Counted from the first letter of the stretch, positions 52,437 through 60,874 are shown. The stretch: DNA of 64,000 bases from Geodermatophilus sp. DSM 44513 (GCF_032460525.1 NZ_CP135963.1:2728001-2792000), one strand, 5' to 3'. The notes: generated by a model not told the origin, from the sequence alone. A program made the numbers and translations.

Positions 52437-53272
52437 CACCTCACCTGGGGGGCGCGGTGGCGGTGCAGGCGGGAGACCACCCAGAAGGTCACCGCGACCT
52501 CGACGGCGGTGACCGGCAGGCCGAGCACCAGCGAGGCCGTGCCGAGCAGCTCCACCTCGTCGGCCCGGTACAGCACCCACTGGACGGCGACGCGAAGCAG
52601 GAAGACCGCGCCCCACATGAGCGTCAGCCAGGAGTAGGCGCGCACCATGCGCGGGTCGTCGCGCCAGTGCCGCTCGGGCTCCGGGTCGGCCGGGCGCTCC
52701 CCGGTGGCGGGGTCCGGGTCGGGGCGGGCGCGCACGGCGGCGCCGACCCCGCCGGCCCGGCGCCGCAGGCCCGGCAGCTGGGTGGACGCCATCGCGCCCA
52801 GGTGGCTCGGTGCGAGGAACTCGGCCACCACACCGACCAGCGGCCAGCGGAACGCGATCGAGCCGATGAGCACCACGCCGAGGGCGGCGTTGCGGATGAG
52901 CCCGGGCACGAAGAAGTCGCGGGCCTGCCCGGACGCCGCGGCGATGGCCACCGCGATGGCGACGCCGAACAGCCCGCTGACCGCCTGCTGCACGCTCTCC
53001 CGGCGGACCAGGCGCAACCCGAAGACCAGCACGGCGGCGACGAGCGCAGCCCCGATGCCCGCCTGCAGCCCGGCGACGGAGTTGGCCACGATGAACGCGA
53101 CCGTGGGCAGCGTGGCGTCGAGCATGCCGCGCCAGCCGCCGAGCGAGTCCAGCACCAGGTGCCGGTCGAAGGTGACCGCCCGCGGTGCCGCGGCCGCGTC
53201 CCCGGCCGGCCGGGCCGGACCCGGCGCACCGGCCGGGCCGGGACGCCCGTCCCCCTCGGGCGCAGCCGTCAC
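52436..53272 (-). CDS. DUF3159 family membrane protein
   Basis: The 278-residue protein has a disordered Pro/Ala-rich start (1-35) and about five to six membrane helices (for example about 55-75, 78-95, 100-118 and, near the end, about 210-265). LGGWRGMLDATLPTVAFIVANSV is the family hallmark. It is the last gene of the dut operon; its GTG overlaps the stop of the OB-fold gene. Function is unknown. Confidence 0.87.
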   Translation of the reverse strand: MTAAPEGDGRPGPAGAPGPARPAGDAAAAPRAVTFDRHLVLDSLGGWRGMLDATLPTVAFIVANSVAGLQAGIGAALVAAVLVFGLRLVRRESVQQAVSGLFGVAIAVAIAAASGQARDFFVPGLIRNAALGVVLIGSIAFRWPLVGVVAEFLAPSHLGAMASTQLPGLRRRAGGVGAAVRARPDPDPATGERPADPEPERHWRDDPRMVRAYSWLTLMWGAVFLLRVAVQWVLYRADEVELLGTASLVLGLPVTAVEVAVTFWVVSRLHRHRAPQVR

Positions 53273-53646
53273 CCGGCGCTCAGCTCGTACCGGGGGTTGT
53301 AGATGACCTGCCGGCCGTCGAAGGAGGCGAAGCGGCCGTGCGCGGTGAGCGTGCGCCCCGGTTCGATGCCGGGGATGCGCCGCCGGCCGAGCCAGACCAG
53401 GGTGACCGAGCCCGAGCCGTCGAACAGCTCGGCCTCCAGGGTCGGCACCGTCTCCCGCGGGGTGTAGACGACCGACCTGAGCCGGCCGGTCACGGTGACG
53501 ACCGCGCCCTTGCGGCAGGCGCTCACCGCCTCGCAGCCGGCGCTCGCCGAGCCGGCGCGCAGCTCCTCGGCGTCGATGGTGGAGTCGTCGGCGGTCAGCC
53601 GCTGCAGCGTGCGCGCGAACCAGCCGCCCTGGCGTGTCTCCGTCAC
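53269..53646 (-). CDS. OB-fold nucleic acid-binding protein
   Basis: The 125-residue protein carries one OB-fold (about 48-118: AVVTVTGRLRSVVYTPRETVPTLEAELFDGSGSVTLVWLGRR), a RecG-wedge/aaRS-type module. Actinobacteria often keep this gene next to DUF3159 and TrkA genes. GTG 53646 overlaps the hydrolase stop. It likely binds DNA or RNA, but its target is not known. Confidence 0.87.
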   Translation of the reverse strand: MTETRQGGWFARTLQRLTADDSTIDAEELRAGSASAGCEAVSACRKGAVVTVTGRLRSVVYTPRETVPTLEAELFDGSGSVTLVWLGRRRIPGIEPGRTLTAHGRFASFDGRQVIYNPRYELSAG

Positions 53647-54437
53647 GGGACCAGCGTAGATCGGTCGGGCCCGCCCCCGGCGCGGGCACGCAGCCAGTCG
53701 CGCACCAGCGCCCACGCGTCCCCCGCCGGGTCGATCAGCACCATGTGGTCGGCCGGCACCAGCCGCACGTCCACCGCGACGCCCCGCGCCGCCGCCGCGG
53801 CGGCGTACCGGGTGCTCTGCTCGGCCGGGACGGTGGTGTCGCCGGTGCCGTGCACGCACAGCAGGTCGACCCCGTCGGGGACCAACCGCACCGGGTCGGC
53901 CAGCGCGTAGCGCTCCGGGACCTCGGCCGGCCCGCCCCCGAGCAGGTCCTGCACCGCGCCGTCGCCGAGCCGCTGCGCCGCCGCCCGCTCCAGGTCCAGC
54001 ACGCCGGCCTGCAGCACCGCGGCGGTCACCGGGACCCGCGGGCCGGCGCCGGGCGCTCCCCCGGGCAGCCGGGCCCGGCCGGCGGCCCACGCCGCCAGGT
54101 GCCCGCCCGCGGAGTGCCCGACGACGGCGACGTCGGCGAGGTCGAGCCGGTCCGCGGCGGGCAGCTCCGGCAGCCGGTCCAGCGCGGCGGCGACGTCCTG
54201 GAGGGTGGCCGGCCAGCCGCCGCCACCGCCGACCCGGCGGTACTCGACGGCGACGGCGGCGAACCCGGTGGCGGCCAGGTCCGCGGCCAGCGGCCGGGCC
54301 AGCTCCACGCCGCGGGCGGCCCGCCAGAACCCGCCGTGCAGCACCACCACGACCGGCGCCGGGCCGCGGCCCGCGGGCAGCGTCAGCTCGACGAACTGGT
54401 CGGGGTGCGGCCCGTAGGCGGTGCGGGCGGCGCTCAC
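53643..54437 (-). CDS. Alpha/beta-hydrolase (carboxylesterase-like)
   Basis: The 264-residue cytoplasmic hydrolase has the HGG oxyanion motif (VVVVLHGGFWRAARG), nucleophile serine in VVGHSAGGHLAAWAAG, catalytic Asp in VHGTGDTTVPAEQS and His in VPADHMVLIDP. It looks like the BD-FAE/esterase-lipase group. GTG start overlaps the DUF3710 stop. Its substrate and its link to the dut operon are unclear. Confidence 0.85.
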   Translation of the reverse strand: MSAARTAYGPHPDQFVELTLPAGRGPAPVVVVLHGGFWRAARGVELARPLAADLAATGFAAVAVEYRRVGGGGGWPATLQDVAAALDRLPELPAADRLDLADVAVVGHSAGGHLAAWAAGRARLPGGAPGAGPRVPVTAAVLQAGVLDLERAAAQRLGDGAVQDLLGGGPAEVPERYALADPVRLVPDGVDLLCVHGTGDTTVPAEQSTRYAAAAAARGVAVDVRLVPADHMVLIDPAGDAWALVRDWLRARAGGGPDRSTLVP

Positions 54438-55153
54438 GCCCCGGGCGCCGGGGCGGCCGGCGGTGCGCCACCGGGGCGGCCGGCGCCCTGCTGGGCGGCC
54501 AGCTGCGCGGCGGCCTGCGGCGGGAGGGTCAGCGGCAGCTGCTCGCGCACCGGCATGGGTGCCGTCCCGCGCACGACGACGATCTGCCGGAACGCCTGCT
54601 CCAGGGCGGCCGCGGCCTCCGGGCCCTCGGCCGCCGGGCCGCTGATCATGCCGCGCAGGAACCAGCGCGGTCCGTCCACGCCGACGAAACGGGCCGCCCG
54701 GCGCACCGGCTCGGGGGCCGGCTGCCCGGGCTGCCCCGGCGGGACGGCCCGGACGAACCCGGCCAGCTCTGGGCCGAAGGGCCCCTCGACCTCGCGCAGC
54801 GAGCCACCCTGCCCGGAGGCGCTGCGGGCCAGGTCGGCGCGGACGTCGTCCCAGATGCCCCCGGCGCGCGGAGCGGCGAAGACCGCCACCTGCAGCAGCG
54901 AGTCGCCGTAGCGCAGCGTGGCGCCGACGACCTTCTGCTGGGCGTTGACGTCCACGCGCAGCTCCGTGCCGGGCACCGCGGGCAGCCGCAGGGACCCCAG
55001 GTCGATGCGCGGGGTGCCGTCGTCGGGGGCGTCGGTGGCGTCCCAGGGCCCGGTGGTCTGCTCCACCTCGCGCACCTTGTGCTGCGGCTCCGGCGGCACC
55101 CCGCGCTCGCGCAGCGTGCGGTCGATCCGGTTGCGTCGCCGTCCGAACGGCAT
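54434..55153 (-). CDS. DUF3710 family protein
   Basis: The 239-residue soluble protein belongs to an actinobacterial family that follows dut. Recognisable parts are FGRRRNRIDRTLRERG, RIDLGSLRLPAVPGTELRVDV and DGPRWFLRGMISGPAA. The Ala/Pro tail is low complexity. The ATG starts one base after the dut stop. Function is unknown. Confidence 0.88.
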   Translation of the reverse strand: MPFGRRRNRIDRTLRERGVPPEPQHKVREVEQTTGPWDATDAPDDGTPRIDLGSLRLPAVPGTELRVDVNAQQKVVGATLRYGDSLLQVAVFAAPRAGGIWDDVRADLARSASGQGGSLREVEGPFGPELAGFVRAVPPGQPGQPAPEPVRRAARFVGVDGPRWFLRGMISGPAAEGPEAAAALEQAFRQIVVVRGTAPMPVREQLPLTLPPQAAAQLAAQQGAGRPGGAPPAAPAPGA

Positions 55154-55154
55154 G

Positions 55155-55649
55155 TCAGTCGGTTCCCTTCGCCGAGACGCTCGGGTGCCCGCCGGTCGAG
55201 CCGTGACCCCCGCCGCCGCGCACGCTGCCCGGCAGGTCCTCCACCGGCACGAACCGGGCGCGGGCGACCGGCTGCACCACCAGCTGCGCGACGCGGTCGC
55301 CCCGGCGCAGGGTGAGCGGCGTCGTGGGGTCCAGGTTGACCAGGTTGACCTTGATCTCCCCGCGGTACCCGGCGTCGATCGTGCCGGGCGCGTTGACCAG
55401 GGACAGCCCCACCCGGTGGGCCAGGCCCGACCGGGGGTGCACGAAGCCGGCGTAGCCCTCCGGGATGGCCACCGCGACGCCGGTGCCGACCAGCGCCCGC
55501 TGGAACGGGGCGAGCTCGACGTCCTCCGCGATCGCCAGGTCGGCCCCCGCGTCGGCGGGCAGCGCGTAGGCGGGGACGGCACCCCCGGGGGAGGTCAGCC
55601 GCACCGGGACCTGTACCTCGGGGACGGCGGGCACGGAGGGGTCGGGCAC
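55155..55649 (-). CDS. dut: dUTP diphosphatase
   Basis: The 164-residue trimeric dUTPase makes dUMP and keeps uracil out of DNA. All motifs are present: ADAGADL (1), [18 protein letters not shown] (2 and 3, with [10 protein letters not shown]), [11 protein letters not shown] (4) and the P-loop-like GHGSTGG (5). GTG at 55649 is fixed by TAGGAT seven bases upstream, so the five-gene operon begins with a leaderless dut. Confidence 0.96.
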   Translation of the reverse strand: MPDPSVPAVPEVQVPVRLTSPGGAVPAYALPADAGADLAIAEDVELAPFQRALVGTGVAVAIPEGYAGFVHPRSGLAHRVGLSLVNAPGTIDAGYRGEIKVNLVNLDPTTPLTLRRGDRVAQLVVQPVARARFVPVEDLPGSVRGGGGHGSTGGHPSVSAKGTD

Positions 55650-55656
55650 GTCCGCG

Positions 55657-55662
55657 ATCCTA
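55657..55662 (-). promoter_or_regulatory. -10 box of the dut operon, leaderless
   Basis: TAGGAT on the minus strand with a seven-base gap to GTG. Repeat R5 begins directly behind it, so the -35 region lies inside the repeat. Confidence 0.6.
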
Positions 55663-55663
55663 A

Positions 55664-55730
55664 GAGGACCTCCCTGCCCCCCACGCCTCGCTCCGCTCGG
55701 CGCGGGGCCCTGCAGGGAGGCCGTTCCATC
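55664..55730 (-). repeat. Dispersed intergenic hairpin repeat, copy R5
   Basis: On the minus strand it runs GGAACGGCCTCCCTGCAGGG to GGGGGGCAGGGAGGTCCTC. It separates two co-directional genes and abuts the dut -10 box. Confidence 0.75.
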
Positions 55731-55733
55731 CGC

Positions 55734-56615
55734 TCACCTGCGGCGGAGGTCGGTGAGGACGCGGCGGGCCAGGGTCTCGGTGGCCTTGCGGTTGGCGCGG
55801 CCGCCGAGGGCCGCGCCGACCAGGAAGGGAGCCGCGCCCGGGACGCTGCGGGCCATCCGCCGGGTCACCCGGCGGCTCAGCGCCCGCATGCCGGCCGACC
55901 CGAGGACGGCGGACAGGCCGGGGACCGCGGCGTCGTCCACGGCCCGCTGGCGGGTCCAGCTGGACAGGTAGGCCAGCGCGCGGCTGCGCGCGTCGCCCGG
56001 GGCGGGGCGGCCGTACAGCTCGTGCAGCTCGCCGAGCAGGACCACCTCGACGGCGGCGGTCAGCACCGTCTCCGCGCCGAGCTCCAGCGGCACCGCCAGC
56101 AGGGAGGGCGGGGTCAGCCAGTGTGCCGCCGACAGCCCGCCGGTGGCCGCGCCCACGCCGGAGGTGAGCCGCGCGGCCCGCGCGACCAGCGCGTCGGCGA
56201 TCTCCTCGTCGGTCGCGCCGGGGTGCGCCGCGCGCAGCCGTGCGGCGTCGCGGATCGGCAGCAGCGGGGCGGCGGTGGCCAGCAGGTCGCCCAGCAGGAC
56301 ACCGGGCGTCCGGCCGGGACCGGCCGCGTCCGGGGTACCGCTGGCGGCCCGCTCGGCGACACCACGGCCGGCGCGGACACCGGCAGCGGCGACCGCCGCC
56401 ACGACGTCCCGCAGGGTCGCCGCGGCCGGACGCCGCCCGCCGGCCGGCTCCGGCGTCCCGCCGACGAGGCCGGACACGGCGTCGGCCAGCAGCCGGCCGG
56501 CCCGCGCGAGCGGACCCTCGTCCGCGGGCGGGACCGGGCGGGCGGCCGTCGGCCCGACCGGGCGCGGCGGCGGCACGTCCCGCACGGGCACGGTGGGCTC
56601 TCCGTGGTCGGTCAC
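55734..56615 (-). CDS. Hypothetical protein, possibly EcsC-like
   Basis: The 293-residue protein has a disordered start, then helical segments with small hydrophobic patches (LLAVPLELGAETVLTAAVEVVLLGELHELYG at about 165-195; SVPGAAPFLVGAALGGRANRKAT near the end). This resembles EcsC-family membrane-associated proteins, but the match is tentative. GTG 56615 has GGAGGG about four bases ahead. Confidence 0.7.
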   Translation of the reverse strand: MTDHGEPTVPVRDVPPPRPVGPTAARPVPPADEGPLARAGRLLADAVSGLVGGTPEPAGGRRPAAATLRDVVAAVAAAGVRAGRGVAERAASGTPDAAGPGRTPGVLLGDLLATAAPLLPIRDAARLRAAHPGATDEEIADALVARAARLTSGVGAATGGLSAAHWLTPPSLLAVPLELGAETVLTAAVEVVLLGELHELYGRPAPGDARSRALAYLSSWTRQRAVDDAAVPGLSAVLGSAGMRALSRRVTRRMARSVPGAAPFLVGAALGGRANRKATETLARRVLTDLRRR

Positions 56616-56624
56616 TGTCCCTCC

Positions 56625-56723
56625 AGGTGACGTGCTGGAACGGCCCGGTGAGCCGCTGGAACGGCGCGGCCCCGTCCAGAGGCTCACCGTGAGCTCGCGA
56701 ACGGTGAGGGGGACGGGGTCCTC
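56625..56723 (+). repeat. Dispersed intergenic hairpin repeat, copy R6
   Basis: Has GTGACGTGCTGGAACGGCCC, a second GCTGGAACGG head, then CCCCGTCC and GGACGGGGTCCT. The inner stem reads GAGGCTCACCGT/ACGGTGAG with a GAGCTCGCGA-type loop. It ends two bases before the stop of the DUF4193 gene. Confidence 0.75.
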
Positions 56724-56725
56724 TT

Positions 56726-57028
56726 TCAGGCGGCGCAGTCCCGGCAGTAGAGCTGGTCGCCCTTGGTGGCCGCCAGCCGGCTGCGGTGCTGCACCAGGAA
56801 GCAGCGCGAGCAGGTGAACTCGTCCTCCTGCTTGGGCAGCACGCGGACGGTGAGCTCCTCGTTGGACAGGTCGGCGCCGGGGAGCTCGAGGTTCTCGTTG
56901 AAGTCGGTCTCGTCGACGTCGACCGAGGAGGACTGCGCCTCGGCGCGGCGGGCCTTGAGCTCCTCGAGGGAGTCCTCGCCGAGTTCGTCGGCCTCGTTGC
57001 GCCGCGGGGCGTCGTAGTCGGTGGCCAT
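56726..57028 (-). CDS. DUF4193 family zinc-ribbon-like protein
   Basis: The 100-residue acidic protein ends in a four-Cys site, CSRC...CRDC, likely binding zinc. ATDYDAPRRNEADELGEDSLEELKARR is the family N-terminus. It is widespread in actinobacteria, often beside sigA/ppgK/dut, and may act near transcription, but this is not proven. GGAGGAGGGG precedes the ATG. Confidence 0.92.
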   Translation of the reverse strand: MATDYDAPRRNEADELGEDSLEELKARRAEAQSSSVDVDETDFNENLELPGADLSNEELTVRVLPKQEDEFTCSRCFLVQHRSRLAATKGDQLYCRDCAA

Positions 57029-57348
57029 GGGAAGTGCCCCTCCTCCGGGGTCGTCGCGGGCGGTGCGCCCGCGGGTGTGCGTCGGCGCCTGGGCGCCGCC
57101 GTGCTGGCCGGTCGCCGGAGGCGACCGGGGGGTCCGGAGGCCGCTGACCGCCTGCGCGGGCACCGGCCGGTGCGGTGCGGACCGCGCCGCCGGACCCGCC
57201 GTCGGGCAACGGGACAGCCGGCACGGTCTGACCGGCGGACCCCCCAACGTCGCGAGGCCGTGGTTTGTGCCCGGTCGCCGGAGGGGTCCCACCGCGCTGT
57301 CGAACCGGGTCGATCGGGATGCGGAGCGCCAGAGGTTACCCTGCGCCC
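57029..57348. other. Divergent intergenic region DUF4193 / phosphotransferase
   Basis: About 320 bases of spacer. A 9-bp hairpin CCGGTCGCC-GGA-GGCGACCGG lies at 57108-57128 and a partial copy of its left half recurs near 57269. Otherwise nothing is seen except the leaderless promoter at the right end. Confidence 0.5.
57337..57342 (+). promoter_or_regulatory. -10 box of the phosphotransferase gene, leaderless
   Basis: TACCCT, then GCGCCC, then GTG: a six-base gap. Confidence 0.65.
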
Positions 57349-58395
57349 GTGTCGACTCCCGTGGGTGCTGATCCGGCCGTCGTGGGGCCCTACCTGGCCT
57401 CCGTCCTGGCGGACGAACGGTGGTCCCGGGTGCAGGTGGACCTCATCGCCGCGGGCATGTCCAACCTGACCTACGTCGTGACGCCCGCGGGGGGCGGCGA
57501 GGAGGACGCGGTCATCCTCCGGCGCCCGCCGACGGGCGCGGTCCTCGCCACCGCCCACGACATGGCGCGCGAGCACCGGGTCGTCTCCGCGCTCGGGCCC
57601 ACGCCGGTCCCGGTGCCGCGCACGCTGCACCTGTGCACCGACCCCGCCGTGCTGGGCGCGCCCTTCTACGTGATGGAGCGGGTGGTCGGCCTGCACGTGG
57701 TGGACCGGCTGCCGGCCGGCTACGCCGACGAACCGGAGCAGCGGCGGGCCATCGGCGAGGGCCTGGTCGACGTGCTGGCCGACCTGCACGGGGTCGACCA
57801 CGAGGCGGTGGGGCTGGGCGACTTCGGCCGGCCGGAGGGCTTCATGGCCCGCCAGGTGCGCCGCTGGACCCAGCAGTGGGACGCCACCCGCGACCGGGAC
57901 CGCCCGGGCCTGGACGCGCTGGCCGCCCGGCTGGCCCAGACGGTGCCCGCGACCCAGCGCAACGGGGTCGTGCACGGCGACTTCCGGCTGGACAACTGCC
58001 TGCTCGACCCGCAGGCCCCCGGCCGGGTCCGGGCGGTGCTGGACTGGGAGATGTCCACCCTCGGCGACCCGCTCGCCGACCTGGGCATGCTGCACGTCTA
58101 CTGGCCGCAGGCCGGGGAGGACAGCGTCGCCGGGCAGAGCACGGTCACCGCGCTGGACGGCTTCCCCACCCGCGCGCAGGTGGCGGCGCGCTACGCCGAG
58201 CGCAGCGGCCTGGACCTCACCGACCTGCCCTGGTACGTCGCCTTCGCCTACTTCAAGTTCGCGGCGATCGTCGCGGGGATCGTGGCGCGGTCGGCCGCCG
58301 GCGCGATGGCCGGCAAGGACACCTCCGGCTACGCCGACCGGATCGACCCCTGCGTGCAGCGGGGACGCGCCGCGCTCGACGACGGTGCGATCTAG
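57349..58395 (+). CDS. Phosphotransferase family protein (ACAD10/APH-like)
   Basis: The 348-residue protein has an aminoglycoside-phosphotransferase/choline-kinase fold: AGMSNLTYVVTPAGG, ILRRPPTGAVLATAHDMAREHRVVSAL, catalytic loop VVHGDFRLDNCLLDP and VLDWEMSTLGDPLADLG. The family is related to the kinase half of ACAD10 and in actinobacteria often phosphorylates hydroxyacyl-CoA or small alcohols. GTG 57349 follows a leaderless promoter. Substrate unknown. Confidence 0.9.
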   Translation: MSTPVGADPAVVGPYLASVLADERWSRVQVDLIAAGMSNLTYVVTPAGGGEEDAVILRRPPTGAVLATAHDMAREHRVVSALGPTPVPVPRTLHLCTDPAVLGAPFYVMERVVGLHVVDRLPAGYADEPEQRRAIGEGLVDVLADLHGVDHEAVGLGDFGRPEGFMARQVRRWTQQWDATRDRDRPGLDALAARLAQTVPATQRNGVVHGDFRLDNCLLDPQAPGRVRAVLDWEMSTLGDPLADLGMLHVYWPQAGEDSVAGQSTVTALDGFPTRAQVAARYAERSGLDLTDLPWYVAFAYFKFAAIVAGIVARSAAGAMAGKDTSGYADRIDPCVQRGRAALDDGAI

Positions 58396-58453
58396 CTCAC
58401 GCGGCCGGCCCTAGACTCCCGCCGACCTCCCGCGACCGAGAGAGAGCCGACCC

Positions 58454-58993
58454 GTGAGCGCGCCGCCCGCCGACCGACCCGCGGTCCGTCCCCGCAGTGG
58501 CCGCCGGCCGATCCCCCCGCTGGTCTTCCTGCTGGTGCTCGCGCTGGCCGCGCTGGTCGTGTGGTGGAACGTGTTCGACACCGAGGGCGAGGTGGAGGCC
58601 GCCGAGGCGCAGGCCTGCGCCAGCGCCTCGGCGGCCCCGCCCGCGCTGGACCCCACGACCGTGTCGCTGCGCGTCTTCAACGCCACCGACACCGCCGGCC
58701 TGGCCCAGGAGGTCGCCGCCGCGCTGCAGCAGCGGGGCTTCGTCGTGGAGGAGATCGCCAACGACCCCACCGAGCGCGAGGTGACCGGCGTCGGCGAGCT
58801 GCGGCACGGCCCGCGCGGCAACGAGGCCGCCGCCTACGTGGCGCTGTACCTCCCGGGTGCCGGGGACCTCCTGGACGTGCGGGCCACCGCGGTCGTCGAC
58901 TTCGTGATCGGCCCGGACTTCGCCGGCCTCGCCCCGCCCGAGCAGGTCGACGCCGCGCTCGCCGCCGGCGCCAGCGCAGCCGCCGCCTGTTGA
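58454..58993 (+). CDS. LytR C-terminal domain membrane protein
   Basis: The 179-residue protein has a basic cytoplasmic start, one membrane helix (about 22-40, PPLVFLLVLALAALVVWW) and an external LytR_C domain (about 73-160: VSLRVFNATDTAGLAQEVAAALQQRGFVV). Such proteins lie in the cell envelope near wall-polymer ligases. GAGAGAG lies seven bases before the GTG, and a -10 TAGACT lies at 58412-58417. One Cys is near residue 55 and one is C-terminal. Confidence 0.88.
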   Translation: MSAPPADRPAVRPRSGRRPIPPLVFLLVLALAALVVWWNVFDTEGEVEAAEAQACASASAAPPALDPTTVSLRVFNATDTAGLAQEVAAALQQRGFVVEEIANDPTEREVTGVGELRHGPRGNEAAAYVALYLPGAGDLLDVRATAVVDFVIGPDFAGLAPPEQVDAALAAGASAAAAC

Positions 58994-58995
58994 TG

Positions 58996-59058
58996 GAGGA
59001 CCTCGCTGCCCCCCGGCGCTCGCGAGTTCGCACCGGGCCCCTGCAGCGGGGCCGTTCC
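58996..59058 (-). repeat. Dispersed intergenic hairpin repeat, copy R7
   Basis: Minus-strand reading: GGAACGGCCCCGCTGCAGGG, GCGAACTCGCGAG, then GGGGGGCAGCGAGGTCCTC. It exactly fills the gap between the LytR_C gene and the converging inositol-phosphatase gene. Confidence 0.75.
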
Positions 59059-59059
59059 A

Positions 59060-59878
59060 TCACCCTGCGGTGGGGTGCAGCCGGTCGAGGAGGGCGAGGA
59101 GGTCCTCGGCCACCGACGGGGCGACGGCGACGGCCAGGGGCTCGGCGAACGGCTGCCCGCGCAGCCCGGTGACGACGGCGCCGGCCTCGGCCGCGACGAG
59201 GGCCCCCGCGGCGTGGTCCCAGCGGTTGAGGTGCAGCTCGTAGTAGGCGTCCACCCGGCCCGCGGCGACGGTGCACAGGTCCAGGGCCGACGAGCCGTGC
59301 CGCCGGATGTCGCGGACCTCCGGCAGCAGCCCGGCGACCACCGCGGCCTGCGCGCGGCGGTCCTCGGCGCGGTAGCCGAAGCCGGTGGCGACCAGGGCCT
59401 GCCCGAGGGACGCCGGCGCGCTGCCGGTGAGCCGCACCGGGTCGGCCCCGGGGGCGGTGAGGTGCGCCCCGCCGCCGAGGGTCGCCGTCCACAGCTCGCC
59501 GGTCGCCGCGTTGAGCACCACGCCGGCGACCGACCGCCCGTCGACCTCCGCGGCGATCGACACCGCGTAGGCCGGCAGGCCGTAGACGAAGTTGGTGGTG
59601 CCGTCGATCGGGTCGACCACCCAGCGCACCCCGCTGCTGCCCGCCCGCTCACCGCCCTCCTCGCCCAGCAGCCCGTCGTCCGGACGCACGTCGAGCAGCC
59701 GGCGGGCGACCAGCTCCTCGCAGGCCCGGTCCACGGCGGTGACCACGTCGGTCGGGCTGGACTTCACGTCGAACCGCTCGGCGGCCGAGGCACGCCCGCG
59801 GGCGACCAGCTCGGCGGCCTCCCGCGCGGTGGAGACGGCGAGGTCGAGCAGGACGCCGGGCTCGGTCGAGGTGCTCAC
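59060..59878 (-). CDS. Inositol monophosphatase family protein
   Basis: The 272-residue Mg-dependent phosphatase has metal sites in LLGEEGGER (Glu), VVDPIDGTTNFVYGLP (two Asp) and LNRWDHAAGALVAAEAG (Asp), and an early SSPTDVVTAVDRACEE segment. Members hydrolyse myo-inositol phosphate, needed for mycothiol and phosphoinositides, or related sugar phosphates. GTG 59878 has a CAGGAT -10 box seven bases ahead. Confidence 0.93.
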   Translation of the reverse strand: MSTSTEPGVLLDLAVSTAREAAELVARGRASAAERFDVKSSPTDVVTAVDRACEELVARRLLDVRPDDGLLGEEGGERAGSSGVRWVVDPIDGTTNFVYGLPAYAVSIAAEVDGRSVAGVVLNAATGELWTATLGGGAHLTAPGADPVRLTGSAPASLGQALVATGFGYRAEDRRAQAAVVAGLLPEVRDIRRHGSSALDLCTVAAGRVDAYYELHLNRWDHAAGALVAAEAGAVVTGLRGQPFAEPLAVAVAPSVAEDLLALLDRLHPTAG

Positions 59879-59885
59879 CCGCGCG

Positions 59886-59891
59886 ATCCTG
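59886..59891 (-). promoter_or_regulatory. -10 box of the inositol-phosphatase gene, leaderless
   Basis: CAGGAT on the minus strand, seven-base gap to GTG. Confidence 0.5.
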
Positions 59892-59905
59892 CCCCGAGCC
59901 GGCCG

Positions 59906-59989
59906 TGCTGGAACGGCCCCCATGCAGGAACGGCCCCCTCGCAGGGGCCCACTGCGAGCGTGCGAGGAGTGGGGGGCGAGGGGGTCCTT
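59906..59989 (+). repeat. Dispersed intergenic hairpin repeat, copy R8
   Basis: Two GGAACGGCCCC heads (TGCTGGAACGG, GCAGGAACGG), then CAGGGGCCC, GCGAGCGTGCGAG and GAGGGGGTCCTT. It occupies the divergent promoter gap between the inositol-phosphatase gene and ppgK, directly behind the ppgK -10 box. Confidence 0.75.
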
Positions 59990-59992
59990 CTC

Positions 59993-59998
59993 TACCCT
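59993..59998 (+). promoter_or_regulatory. -10 box of ppgK, leaderless
   Basis: TACCCT, then GACCGC, then GTG: a six-base gap. Confidence 0.65.
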
Positions 59999-60004
59999 GA
60001 CCGC

Positions 60005-60748
60005 GTGCTCGGGTTCGGCGTGGACATCGGTGGCAGCGGGATCAAGGGGTGCCTGGTCGACCTCGACAAGGGCGAACTGGAGGGCGAGCGGCTGCGCATC
60101 GAGACGCCGCAGCCCTCGCTGCCGGAGCCGGTGTACGACGTCGTGGACCGGATCGTGGAGTCCTTCGGCTGGCAGGGCCGCATCGGCGTCACCTTCCCCG
60201 GCGTGCTGAAGAGCGGGGTGGTGCGCACCGCGGCCAACGTCGACCGGTCCTGGCTGGGCACGCACCTGGCCGAGGGGCTGGCGTCCCGGATCCCCGGCAC
60301 CGTGCAGACGCTGAACGACGCCGACGCCGCCGGGCTGGCCGAGATGCGCTACGGCGCCGGGCGCGACCAGCGCGGCGTCGTCCTCCTGCTGACCTTCGGC
60401 ACCGGCATCGGCAGTGCGCTGTTCACCGACGGCGTCCTGGTGCCCAACACCGAGTTCGGGCACATCGAGGTCGACGGGGAGGACGGCGAGAAGCGGGCGT
60501 CGGCCGCGGCCCGCGAGCGGGAGGACCTCAGCTACCCCCAGTGGGCCAAGCGGGTGGACCGCTACCTCGACGTCCTGGAGGCCGCCGTCTGGCCCGACCT
60601 GGTCATCGTCGGCGGCGGGGTGAGCCGCAAGGCGCACAAGTGGGTGCCGCTGCTGTCCACCCGCACCCCCGTCGTCGCGGCCGAGCTGCTCAACGACGCC
60701 GGGATCGTCGGCGCGGCGCTGGCCGCCGAGGAGCGCGTCGGGCAGTGA
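60005..60748 (+). CDS. ppgK: Polyphosphate glucokinase
   Basis: PpgK phosphorylates glucose with polyphosphate or ATP. The 247-residue ROK-like kinase shows GVDIGGSGIKGCLVDL, GVTFPGVLKSGVV, the Asp in TLNDADAAGLAEMRYG, LTFGTGIGSALF and VPNTEFGHIEVDGEDGE. Gene order ppgK-sigA is the common actinobacterial one. GTG start at 60005 is set by the promoter. Confidence 0.95.
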   Translation: MLGFGVDIGGSGIKGCLVDLDKGELEGERLRIETPQPSLPEPVYDVVDRIVESFGWQGRIGVTFPGVLKSGVVRTAANVDRSWLGTHLAEGLASRIPGTVQTLNDADAAGLAEMRYGAGRDQRGVVLLLTFGTGIGSALFTDGVLVPNTEFGHIEVDGEDGEKRASAAAREREDLSYPQWAKRVDRYLDVLEAAVWPDLVIVGGGVSRKAHKWVPLLSTRTPVVAAELLNDAGIVGAALAAEERVGQ

Positions 60749-60874
60749 CGTCCCGCGCACGGCGGACGCCGCCGGGTCCCCGGGGAGGGTGGGGACGCGC
60801 CCGAGCGGGGCGCGGCACCCCAGGTCGAGGGGCAGGTCGCCCCCGAGAACGGTGGCCCTGCCCGGACGCGTCGT

